Positions 38,073-49,362 of a DNA stretch of 64,000 bases are shown here, one piece after another. Under the pieces are notes generated by a model, which had not been told where the DNA came from, made no database searches, and worked only from the letters and a program-made list of their open reading frames with translations. Both the position numbers and the translations under genes were made by a program. The stretch is taken from assembly GCA_013398295.1 (NCBI GenBank), contig VZSF01001349.1, positions 1,886,562-1,950,561 of the forward strand. The letters run 5' to 3'. Within the stretch, counting starts at the first letter, position 1. Each line of letters opens with the position of its first letter. This stretch comes from Chionis minor. Taxonomy: Eukaryota > Chordata > Aves > Charadriiformes > Chionididae.

Positions 38073-39021
38073 ACAGAAAAAATCTAGATTACACCTAGAT
38101 GCAATGGAACGATATGTGCAGGCTCTTTACCTCCCATCCACATATCTAATTTTCTTTCTTCAATTATCTTAACAGTTATGATCATTCAAACATCCAAGTA
38201 ATAAAGGTCTTGTATAAAGGTGAAATTCTCTTTCTGTTAATACCAGTGTGGTTTGTATTTAGAAGTATGACAACCTCATCAATCAGAAAACAGGGATAAT
38301 AAACATCTTTGAAGAGTGTTTTAGAAGTTACTGGAATGTTTACAAATATAAAATTGAACTCCTGATCTTAAGGCTCTCATGTTACTCTAATCACACTGTA
38401 ATTGGAGATCCCTGTGTATACAAATATGTTTGGGGTGCATATAAATAAAATTACTTAAATTAAAATTACCTCTGCATTCTTCCTGCCAAAAAAAAAATCT
38501 TAACATACAAGGCATATTATACAGATCGATAGTTGAAGAATACTCAGACACAATAGTTAAACATTGTCCAAAAATAAATTTGTTCCTTAGATTGCCTCAA
38601 CCAAACCTCTAGCAACTATGTAACATTGCTTAATATATTTTCATGTCTTCATTTTTCCTTTAATGCTGCCAAACCAGTGTTCAAACATAGGCTTCTTCAA
38701 AGGGTGTCCCACTCTTACAACTGAAAACACAAATCAACACTCGGGCGGTTTTGGCAGTGTAGTTACTGCACAGTGGGTCCAAAAGTAGAATTTAGATGCC
38801 TTTATGGGGGGAAAAGTTGCTGAAAACTGAATTCAGATTCTGTAGGTGTAAAAGGAACTTAGGGTTTACCAAAACAAATTCCCTGTGCCTGTTGGTACAG
38901 GAGAACAGAGGTACCCTGGTCCCAAGCCGAGCACACTGGCCTTGCACAGATACACGGAGAGATACGCAGGAGAGAAGCAGGAATAAGCAAGCTATATACG
39001 TAGCCTGAAGCGCTCAGAAAC

Positions 39022-39965
39022 AGGGAATCGTGGTAAATAAGGCCAGAAAGGACTTCAAAAAGGTATTTAAAGCAGCCTTACTCCCAGAGCAGGGTCAATT
39101 ATACTCTTGTTATTTCTGGCAGATGTTTATCTAAAGACGTCCAAAGTGAAGCTTCAGCACCCCCCCGCACATTAGCATTTTTTGAATCTTAACTATTAGG
39201 GAGATTTTTAAAAAAAACATTAAACCAGAAGTCATTTGACACAAGCTAAGCTCATTATTTCCCTTCCTGTGCCTCACAGATGTGGAGGATAGATTATTTC
39301 TTTCTTCTTTTCACAGCTTTTGCACACTTGCATATTAAGTTGTCTATTACTCTTCTTTAAATAGAGAACCCTATTTCTTTCAATCATTTCTCCTAAGTCA
39401 TGTCTACAACATCTCTGATCATTCTTGCTTTCCCCTGGATTCTTTCCAATTTGTTCACGCCTAAAAACTCTTCAGCCAAGGCTATCTGCGTGATGACTAG
39501 GGCAGAAGAAAGCAGTCACTTCTTATGCAATATACTCTCAGGCAAGATAAAAACATTCCTGACTCGCAGCTTGTGAGCTACTGCTACAGCCCTCAGATGC
39601 GTCTGCAGTAAGTATTGTCTAGCTGATTGTCCCCATCTATTATTTGTACGGTATTTTGCATGAGTCTGCTAGAAGCGCATTTGCACTGAGAGGAGAATGT
39701 GTGGCCACTTTTCCAGCCTGAAAACTCATTTTGAATTCTAACACTCCCTTCCCACCTCCTTGCAGCCTCTCACCCCTGTGTATCTGAAACACATACCTAC
39801 TTTTTCATCATTAGTTTTTGACAACGTTATTGAACCATACTGGATGCATAATAGACATCTGCAGAATCCCAACAGCCGCTCTGAGAGGGAACTCACTATT
39901 GGTGACTACTCTTCAAGCACCATTTTCCAGCTGATTTTGCACTCACCTTAGAGCTCCCTCATGTG
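39022..39965 (-). mobile_element. Ancient CR1 LINE, about 0.9 kb
   Basis: Several blocks in the right order match the reverse complement of old amniote CR1: the 3-prime end (ggccagaaaggacttc near 39041), a middle segment (ttgctttcccctggattctt, tccaatttgttcacgc near 39426-39462), a following segment (gtacggtattttgcatgagt near 39648) and a segment near the RT end (ctcactattggtgactactc, ttcaagcaccattttccagc, tgattttgcactcacctta near 39891-39950). The element is strongly diverged and has no open frame. Collinear blocks over 0.9 kb make this the longest old CR1 here. Confidence 0.7.
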
Positions 39966-40911
39966 ACTCCTGCAGCCAAGGCGACTTGTACAGAAGGAGA
40001 ACATCTTTGACGCAGCTGTGTGATAGTTCTCCCCTAACTGTCAGAAAATGTTTGGAAGGAGTGACAAATGTCTCTCCCTACTCAAATTGTTTCTGTTCTC
40101 TGCCTACTGTTTCCTACAGTAACCTGTCTGCCTCAATGAAGTTAGCCCCTTATCGGTTACTAGAATCAAGGGCACCTTTTCCTCCTAAAAATAAGACATG
40201 ATTTATTGTCTCATTTTTAATTATGGAATGCATTCACTCTGCTTGTTGGCTGAGGCTTTAGCATAAAAATAATAATGGATAAACAACTAATGGGGATAAT
40301 AGCGGAGCATTTTAAAAACTTGTCTTCCTTTAGCTAACCGATTTGTGTGCTCCTCTCACTGAAGGCAGTAGAACTTGGAGGCATACTGATGGGCCAGACT
40401 TCCCAGAGTCCGTGGCACTTGAACTTGTGGGGTTTTATCCAGCCTGTGAGATTTGAGGGACAACTTAGAAATGAAGTTCCAAACTGAACACATTGTTTTT
40501 CACAATCTCAAGAGGCCCGAGGAGAATTCAAATTAAAACACTGAAAGTATTCATTTGATCAATTGCAATGCTTATAGGACAAATGACACTCCCCTCTCCT
40601 TCTGTCTCCTCTTTGTGTCTCTAGTATGGGAATTCTTAAAACAACAAGCACCATAGAAATCCAGGTCTGCCTACTCTGCTTTGCCTTGGTAATTAGAAGA
40701 CAAGTGGCAAACAAACCCGTTGATTTGAGACATCTGAGAGATCGCACATGTGAAAGGCCTATTAGCTGAGCTGGGAATTCTTTCCTGCCAAAACCGAGCC
40801 TGCCTCTATATTTGTACTTGCTTAGCAAAACACCGCTGCAGTTGCCAAGTTCTGTTCTACTCCACGTGTGAGGTTTTATGTAAATTCTTTAATAGCTGAT
40901 TTTGGTCGCAG
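39966..40911. other. AT-rich non-coding stretch
   Basis: I see no gene, repeat or RNA feature that can be supported between the old CR1 and the exon-like frames at 40.9 kb. Confidence 0.5.
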
Positions 40912-41013
40912 GCTCACGACTATTAAAAGATGATGCAGGGGAGGGAGGTCATGGAGCCACTCAAAGCATGCTGCGGGGTGGCAAATTCAAATGGCTAATG
41001 CTGATGGGTTCAG
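40912..41013 (+). CDS. Exon-like open frame, unknown
   Basis: The 102 bases lie between an acceptor-like GGTCGCAG (weak pyrimidine tract) and a strong donor-like TTCAG|GTAGGT. Only one frame is open; it reads SRLLKDDAGEGG and on to LMLMGS. The frame enters with two bases and leaves with one. No motif is recognised. The strong donor is the main reason to list it, and the weak acceptor the main reason for doubt. Confidence 0.15.
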
Positions 41014-41100
41014 GTAGGTGCCCGCTCAGGGAAGGGGGCAGCTCCAGAGAGCTCAGGGCAGCTGTCTCAGTCCAGCGCTTGAAATAAACCTGGGGCCAGG

Positions 41101-41238
41101 ATGGACCTCTCCGTGTGCCTCTCCTGCTTCTCCAGCGCCGGGTACGGCAGCAGCTGCCTGCTGAACTGGGCCTCCCGGGGGCGAGAGGAGGAACATCTGC
41201 TCCCACCAAATAAATATGTACAGGCTGAACTGCAATAA
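41101..41238 (+). CDS. Small GC-rich open frame (45 codons), unknown
   Basis: ATG at 41101 opens a 45-codon frame ending in TAA at 41236-41238. Its codons end mostly in G or C (GAC CTC TCC GTG TGC CTC TCC TGC TTC and so on), unlike the surroundings. The peptide begins MDLSVCLSCFSSAGYG and ends YVQAELQ; four Cys lie in the first 19 residues. The frame lies in a local GC-rich patch, which alone can produce this bias, and there is an in-frame stop 19 bases upstream. There is no known family. Confidence 0.15.
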   Translation: MDLSVCLSCFSSAGYGSSCLLNWASRGREEEHLLPPNKYVQAELQ

Positions 41239-44200
41239 CAGATCACCACAAAATATGCCAAATGCATATATTAAATAAGATGCATGACACCAAACAGCCT
41301 TGCAGGGTCCTAACTGTACATGAGGTGGCCGAGTGCTCTAATGGTAACAGAAATAGAAGTGTATTTCACTGGGAGACCTCGAAGAAATGCTCTTTGTTAG
41401 GAATCCACACCTACTCCCCCTTCCACTTAAAGCTGACAAAAACTCCCAGAGCCTCAGCGATCCAAAAATGCCTGCACAAAACCATGAAAGATAATGCTTC
41501 AAAGCCCCGATTTTTCTAAGGCAAAAAGCAAGACAAAGCAATTCGTCCTTAAACATAAGGGAAAAAAAGAAGAAAACAGACATAAACCCTTCCCCTCCCT
41601 CTCTTTGCAGGTCTCCTTTAAACAGATTGCACCCTTCCCCCTACAAAAAGAAGAAGAAAAAAAGCTGTTTAAACAAACAACAGATGCTGTCTAAACTAAC
41701 TGCATGGTAAGTGCATACTAAAGACATATGTTGTCTTCTACCTAGCCATATGTCCTTCCCACACACATACTTGGGTTCCAGCTTTGGTGTACATTCAGAG
41801 AAACAGAACACGGGTGCATGGAGAGGTTGTACTCTAGTCAGTTTTCAGAAAATCCCCTAAGATTTATTTAATCGATGGCAGACCCTAGAAAGTTAACAAT
41901 GCAAATAAAATGCTCCAGGAAACAGAAATTAATCCTAACAATTAAAAGAGATTTGTAAGTATAGACCACATTTCTGACAAGAGGATGTTGCCACATAATT
42001 GTTGCCTGGAAATTTGTTAGAGTATAACATTAGATTAAAATGATCTTCAAGACCGTTGAAGGAATTTATTACAGAAGTCTCTCCTTTTAATTTATAGTAA
42101 CTTGGTATACTTGTCCTAAACAACAAACTCTCAACTTTCCTTTAGAAAGTAGTGAATTCTACTTTGTTCCCGCTGGATTCCAAATGTAATGCTCCTTCCC
42201 AGATGATAAAGTCATGTGTTGTCAAACATATAGCTTAACTGTACCAGAACTATTAGAACTGGAAAACAGGGCTTGGAAAATAGCAGTTACACTTTGGCAT
42301 AGAAAGCTGTTGCTTCTAAGCATATGCTTGGAGGATTAGGAAAAGATCAAGAGGTAAAAGATCACAGATCTGGCCAGCTGTTAGCTTCTAACTGCAAAAC
42401 GTGGACACTTATCCTTTACGCGGACTTTAGTGGAGTAACTACAACAAGCCTGTAAGCCAAAACAGACTGTGGCCCAGTGTATATAAATATTTCCCTCTTT
42501 GCATAGCTGAATTCATCCAGTTAACCTGAAAATTAGTTTTAAAAATCGTCCGAGTCTAACTGCACTTTCCCTACCATTAACTGACATCTTGTGTATCTTT
42601 GAATAATTGTTTCCTCCCCGTGCCCTAATTTCCCCGTAGTCAGACCTGCAGTTCACACACTGAACTGTTTTGAGGTGCCAGGTCCGGAGCATCTTAGAAA
42701 TATTGTGCCAACATCCTGGTTTTGCTACTTTTGTGCTGGAACATGGTTCTGTCTACAGGCTGGGACACTGCTCGAGGAAGCTCCTCTCCAGTAAACAGTA
42801 ATTTTTGTATAAAGGATGTAAGAATGTAGTCAGCCAGCAAGGTCAATGGCAAGCTGTTATCTCGCATCTATGCTTCACTGATGAAATTTTGTCAGGTGTT
42901 TCCCTGATCCTCTCTCTTTCCCTCATCCTCTCCTTCCCCCAGCACCAACTACCTCTGGGAGATACATAGCCTTCAAATACAAAAGCAGGTATAGAATCTA
43001 AGTTTGCTTAATTCTATAGAATATGTCTGCACTTTTCTGTTAATTGTATTGACTGGCTCAGACTTCATCTTTGCTCCCCTGTGAAAAGCTACAAAAAACC
43101 AGAAAGCTCTGCTTGCAACAGAGACCCAACAGGCAGTCGGCCAGCCAGTCACATAGGTCTGACGCTGCCAGAAGTAAGCACTGCACTTGTTCTAACCTAT
43201 AAAACTCTAAATACTTTGCCTAAAAGAAATCACATTGTTATGGTATAATGCCTAATTAGTAAAGCATGTGAGCCAGGTAGCTACTGTGGACAGATGGGTG
43301 GGTAGATAAAGTGATTTTAGTGTAACTTCAAACAATACTGTTTTCTATTTGCTCAGCCTGGAGGGTTAGATTCTTGCCCCTAAGGAAACTGCTAGAGGAG
43401 AAGTATCTGCTCAAAATCTATTACAAAAAACCCGTAATATATTTTCTCCTACAAAATATAACTCAAGTCATGCATGAAGGTAATTTCTTAAAAGTTTTAA
43501 GGACAGTGTTCTAAGGGAATTTGCATGAAAGTTCATTCAAGTTTTACAGTCGCACAACTAATGCAGTCTCAGTACCAGTCTCAGGCTAATAAAACATGCA
43601 TTTCCCACCCCAGTCAGGCGCTCTCAGCATGTCTGAGTAGCCAAACTAGTTTTCTGTTTCGCCATTGGTTTGGAAGTACTTGAGTTCTTTGAAATTCAGT
43701 ATCTTATCTCAAGTAAAACAATGTCTTCTAAAAGAACAAAGATTGCATCTTACATTTCTGTGTATGAAGCAATTCTCATAAACCACCTGCTTTGCCTGTC
43801 CGACCCTCTCTATGCATTCAGCCTCAGCCTGTCAACATCCAGGTTTCTCTAAGTTCTCCTGTTTGTCAGTGTGAAGGTATTAGGTTCCTCTGCCTGCATC
43901 ACTGCTGACACACTTTAGAAGGAAAATTCCCTGACGTTATGCAGGAATAGTTGGTGACCAGTTCAGTCACCTTGTTTACTTCAGAGCAACCAGTGATTTC
44001 TCAGCCAAAGGCGTGTTTTAAATCTGTTCAAAAGCCACTTGAAAGTCACCCACAAAACTGTATGCCTAGAGAATCATCATTCTTCAGCAGTTAGATCAGG
44101 AATGCATGTCAAAAAATTAGCTGCGTACTGTCCTTTCAAGTGGCTGTACTTCATGGCACCCCTGATGTCAGAAGCACTGCAGTTTGCAAGTGGATGAGTA

Positions 44201-45654
44201 TAAAGTTTACACTGGCGGCAATTCGGTGTTTACTTCCAGATAGCAAGTTAACCTAAGGAAACAAAGGTTGCCACAATACAGAAGTGGAATGTGAGAGAGA
44301 GATAACAAAATGAGCTTGGTTAGTTAAATTTTCACAAACCCAAATCTTCATTCAAGGTTATTCTGTCCCACTTGATAGTTCCGCTGCCCCTGTCCCTCGT
44401 TTTCCAGTCATTCATTTAACATTACCCTAGTTCACGCTAATTGGAAGTCATCATTACCTTTGGGTCTAACATCAAGAACAACAGGTAACTCCTGGGTTCA
44501 CAAAAGACTTGAAGTTTTACATCCTTCCACTCTCTACTTCCACACTGGCTGCACACATATGCAAGAGAGGATATTATTGTCCAGTTGAAATGCATATGTA
44601 ACAATTATCTGTCACTAGGATGGGAAAACTAGCAGTCCCTCCTTTAAAACAATTAAATACAGGAGTCTTGATTTGCAGACTTCAGAATGAAGCACTCAAA
44701 TGTGACCTGACAAGGTTAAATATTCATCATCATCAAATGAAAAGTTGTAGTTAGTGCTGAGATTTCAGGTTTTGACTTACTGAGCAGGATCGGAGTTAAC
44801 TCTCTCATTCAGTGATTAGTGGGTAAATAAAGAAGAGATCATCTATGGCCCTTAAAACTTTTGCATAAAGGCTCACACGGAGAAGAAAAAGCAAAAGGAA
44901 AGCTGGATGATTAAAAAGAAAAAGAATAGCAATAAGTTGTTCAGGAGCCTTGATTCTTCCATTAGTAATTTCATACTCTCTATTGACTGTCTGGAGTAAA
45001 AAAAAGAACACAAACACATATGGAGTCAAGAAACCAGATGGCTCTGAAGATGAAAGCAGAACTAACAACTCAGGCTAATTTTTACTGTGCCCACTAGAGA
45101 TCTTCTGAAGGAGAACAGAAGGAGGAACACAAGCTGGTCAAAATGTAGGACATCATATTACAGTCATCCCAAATAGTGACATTACTATAGGGAAACATAA
45201 TTCTGAACACAGTGATGCTTCCATTTGTTATTTCTTTGTTCCTTTTGAAACTGTCACACAGATGCCATCTACCTCTAACAAGTGCCAAGGTCCTGAGAGC
45301 AGGTCTGACATTTTTGTCACTTGCTGTCATTCTAGAATACTAGTAAGTCTTTTTAGGAATTTGGTGAAGGGGTGGGAAATGACTGGAGTCTCAAGAAACA
45401 CCTGTGGCCTCCAGTAGCATCACAGATAATGCATCGTATCCTTATTTTCAGCAATGTTCAGCGTATTGATCTTTCTTCTATTGTTTTAAGAATCTCTTCA
45501 ATAGGCCTCACGGTCTCACTTTCAGGAATTAAGTCCCCAGAGGAACCATAGAGAGGACATAAAATTCAGCTTCATTTCCAAATTTGGGCCAGATCCCATG
45601 CAAATGAAAGTAAGATCAGAGTACCATAGGAAAAATTTTATTGGTGCTTATGCT

Positions 45655-45780
45655 TTGGTTGACTTGATTCTGGCTCTTGTAAACTCGAAGCTACTAATCA
45701 TCTGTGACCTTGCACAAATACCAAAGGTTTTCATCTGAGTATCTCCTTCAAAAGCACTTTATAAATAGTTAGCTTTGTAC
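45655..45780 (+). mobile_element. Possible MIR SINE remnant
   Basis: The order of blocks tctggctcttgtaaact, catctgtgaccttgcacaaa, catctgagtatctccttc and aagcactttataaata follows the MIR consensus (ctctgccac, tgtgaccttgggcaa, catctgtaaaatg, aagcact). Agreement is moderate. Confidence 0.4.
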
Positions 45781-46581
45781 ACCATTTCCACGAAGAAGTT
45801 TCCACAGGGAAGGTTTACACTCGTTAGCGTTCCAGAGCGATATGAGCAACCCCAGCGCCACTTAAGGCTACAGCACGTGCTGGTACCTTAGATGTGGATG
45901 GAAGCAGATCATGCTGCAAGGAAGCTTCCTTTGAGACATTTAACTGTTCACCAGTGATAGGAAAACAGGTGCTCATGGTTTTATACTTATGTTTGGAAGT
46001 TCTTTCAAGTTTTGAGTTCAGTGATGAACTTAAAAACAAAGAAAAACTGTTTCTTCCTGTTTTAAAAATAACACAAAAAGCTGAAATTTCTTTTGAAGAG
46101 AGTAGTCCAGGAATCAGAGAACTAGGGAACAAAGAGTTTAAGTTTCCATTTGAGGAAACCAAAGGAAATTTCTGCTTCCTAGAGCAGCACATCAAACATT
46201 TTGTAGGGTCACTCTAGTCATCCTGGAAGCCCTTCACCCTCAACAACGTTTCTGAAATGAATAATATGAATACTAATAGAAATACATCAGGCCTTCCTGT
46301 TGATGGCAAAGGATGGACTTTATCAGTTAGGCCCACACAACCTTTCTGCAAAAGAAGAATATATTCTTGCTTTTTTTCTGTATAACAAAGCATACAATGA
46401 CACAGCAGAACACCAACTGATGGAGATCACAGCTTCTTTAAGAATAGAAGTATGTGATGTGCGAGTCCAGCCAGATCACTTAGAAACATCAACTTCTTTC
46501 TTTTTAGAGCATTTTATTTGCTCTTTACTTCCAGCCAGTTGCTACCAATGCAATAAGAATTCTTTCCCTCTCTCCCTATCA

Positions 46582-46628
46582 AATATATATATAATATATA
46601 TGAATATATACACACACACACACACACT
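46582..46628 (+). repeat. Imperfect (TA)n/(CA)n microsatellite
   Basis: An imperfect TA run (46582-46610) passes into a perfect CA run (46610-46628). Such compound repeats are usually length-variable. Confidence 0.9.
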
Positions 46629-47334
46629 TAAACACATACACATAGAGTCTGAGTATACTTATATGATGGGGGTGACATTCAGCTACCAGACGATCCCTTA
46701 AATTTTTCAGAAAACGTCCACCAGGGAGGACAGGGCAAACAACAGGCTCTGGAACATCAGTGATTTATTGCAATCACTATCAAATCTCAAAAGAAGAAAT
46801 ATTTTTCAGATAAATTGCTAAATTGGAAGCTTTTTCCACACAATCTGTTCTGTGCAACATTTGGAGAATCAAACAAAAAGTTATTGAGAAATCTGATGAG
46901 AAGATTGGCTGCAGTTTCTCCAGGGATTTCTAGTACACTTAAGCATCAGAAGAAATATCTGGAGAATATCAAAAGCAACACGTCTGATCACTTTTCCTTA
47001 TTTAAAATCAAACTAATTTTAATATTTTTGCTACTTTTCAATACAGGAAAAAAACAAAATTTATGTAGATCTTTTGTCTCAAATGCTAGGGTTTTTTAAA
47101 AAAAAAAAAATCTCTGTCTTCAGATGTTACCTTTGTTGCAGGAGTGTCACTCACTGTAAATTTTTCTCAGGCTAAATTTTGATCCAGTTACTGTAATTGA
47201 CAAATTTAATCACAAACAACTTTGCACACATGTGATAGACTCATGTATATAGTAGAATAAATATGCAGGATGCATTCCAAATGTGTTGGCTCTGGTCCAG
47301 AAGCCAATGACTGAAGCAAATTTGGATTATCCAT

Positions 47335-47384
47335 ATGCTTTAAATTAAGCACTTGCTTAAGTGTTTGGTGAATTGAAGTCATAA
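47335..47384. repeat. Ancient amniote repeat remnant
   Basis: The stretch atgctttaaattaagcactt, gcttaagtgtttggtgaatt closely follows an old amniote repeat piece (tgcttaaagttaagcac, atgcttaagtgctttgctga, atcgggg). The tag gtgttggctctggtcc about 50 bases upstream may belong to the same element. Confidence 0.45.
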
Positions 47385-49237
47385 CTTTTTACATTTCTCT
47401 CCACAAGGATTTTATAATATTGTCCTGGGATATTTAAAAGTAAAGAAAAGATGAAGAGCAGTGATGTTAATACAGTTAACACGAATGAGATGGTGAGAAC
47501 AAGGAAAAAAAAAAGGTGACCCTTGTATCATTTGAGTATTTGAACTCTTTCTATTGCAGAAATCTACAGACTGTGGAACTCTTGACTGATAAGTTTTTAT
47601 TCAACCATGGATTAAGGAAAATCATTTTTCAGGATCTTACTATAGAGCCAAGAGACTGAAAGAAGTCAATATTCTAGCTCTCTAACAGAACCTTACAATG
47701 CTATGTTTCAAACCAAGCTGAATAAAATATTCATTATTTATTGCCAGAGAATGTTGTATTCTCTTATAGGTCTGCTTTCTTTTTCTCCTCTTACTTTCCC
47801 TTTGTGCTTGAGGAGTTACAGTTCTAGTTGGTATCTTCTCAGATGTAGAGTGCAGCACTGCATGACAGTGTAGTTCTAATTAAATAAAAACAAACAGCAA
47901 GCAAACATTACTGGAAAAAGACAGAACCAAATCCAAAGATTCAGTGATATCATAGCTGGAAAAAACCTACGAGCAAGGATACAGCAATTCCCCATCAGCG
48001 ATGCAGCGGACCAACATCAGCTAATAAAAGTGGGCAATGTCTGCAAAGATGCAATGATTTGCATGAGATGCAAAAATGTATTTCTTTACATATGGGAATA
48101 TATATGAAAAAACCCCTTATATCTTCTACTGCTTGCAACTATAGTCAACTCTGTTTTTTCTCCTGACAAGTCTGTGTGCTTTCTGGGATGTAAAAATAAG
48201 AAAAAGTTACAATTCCAATCAAGTCATTTGGCAGATTTTGAGTTGATTAATTTATTTATCTTCAAGGAGTTTAGGAGTTTACGAGTTTGATGTGCTGATC
48301 TGGCTTCAAATGGAGTAAAAGCTGAAGTCTGAGACAGTTCACCCACGATCACTTTTTAAAGAAACGAATAGTTGTTCCCATTCTAAAACCATTATTTAGA
48401 TAGTTCTCGTTCATCTTTGATTTCTCTCCATGTGGAATTTAACCTCTTTTGCACACAATGCAGAACAGCATGACTAACTGATATAATGTAGAGGAAATGA
48501 CTTGTGGAGCTAAAGCAAACAGTTGATGTGCTTACAAGATAAGTGTCAACTTGCGGAAATAGCAAATAACAATGACACAATTCCCTCCTCTCAAAGTATG
48601 TGCACTGTGCAAAGACCTGCTGCTAATTTTCACTCAGCAAGGGGGGATGCCATTGGCCTTTTGTTACACAGAAAAGACAGTGATGTCATTTGGCTTTGTA
48701 CTGGATATTCTGTTGCCTACCAGTCTATGAGAACATTTTTCCCAGCTAAAAGTAGCACTCTGCTGAGCAGAATTAAATAATTCCACATGAATCACTCCTC
48801 CAGGCTGTTCTGTGTCCAGGCTCATATGTGTTGGAATCTATGGTTGAGGGAAGTACTCTATGGAGTAAGATATCACTGGCATCAACGTGTTTTTTGCACT
48901 CTTTGGACTAATTCTCTGGTTCCTGTACTAGTAAATGCCCTTATTTGGAATGGAAAAAGATGCCTTAGGTTTTGTTTTTTTAAAGCAGTCCCAGGAATCT
49001 CGATAGTCCAATTTGGTTTATACAAGAAGTTTAGATCAAAATATGCTCTGTGTCAAAATATAAAAATGTCACTTCCAACAGAACAACAAAATTAAGCACA
49101 GACAAAAGATGTTTTCCTAACTTCTATCTCTCTCTTCATTTGAAAGCCATTTACTTTAGCACTTCCTGCCAGGCAGCAAAGTGCAGACGTTGTAGCAAAG
49201 TCAAGGACAGAAAAGGCAGGCAAGGCTTTTTCACTCT

Positions 49238-49362
49238 TAGGGTTTGGGGTTTGTTTGGTTTTCGAGTTTTTTGTTGGTGTTTTTTGTTTGTTTTGTTTGA
49301 TGGAGTTTTTTGCTTGTTTGTTTGTTTTGGGGTTTGGGGGTTTTTGTTTTTGTTTTTTAAAG
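49238..49362. repeat. T/G-rich low-complexity tract
   Basis: Irregular gtttt and ggggttt units (ttttttgttggtgttttttg, tttggggtttgggggttttt) form a degenerate simple repeat. Frames crossing it, including a 182-codon one on the plus strand and a Lys/Asn-rich one on the minus strand, are artefacts. Confidence 0.75.

Larger units (their letters stand above)
32401..39021. other. AT-rich non-coding stretch
   Basis: No supported gene over 6.6 kb. It contains the second copy of the unassigned pair (32866-32979), two old amniote repeat relics (34484-34561, 34795-34890), a weak MIR-like piece (35400-35475) and a short trinucleotide run (38046-38072). The 167-codon frame at 35944-36447 has no domain, no splice borders and an unremarkable composition, and is taken as chance. 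A GC-richer spot lies at 32650-32800. Confidence 0.45.

Noticed and set aside
44955..45250. Two minus-strand frames sharing the word EITNG, suggesting a local duplication
   Set aside because: The shared DNA is only about 20 bases with mismatches and no extended alignment.
47945..48000. Possible CR1 3-prime-end scrap (atcatagctggaaaaaacct)
   Set aside because: Only about 30 bases resemble the CR1 terminus; chance similarity cannot be excluded.
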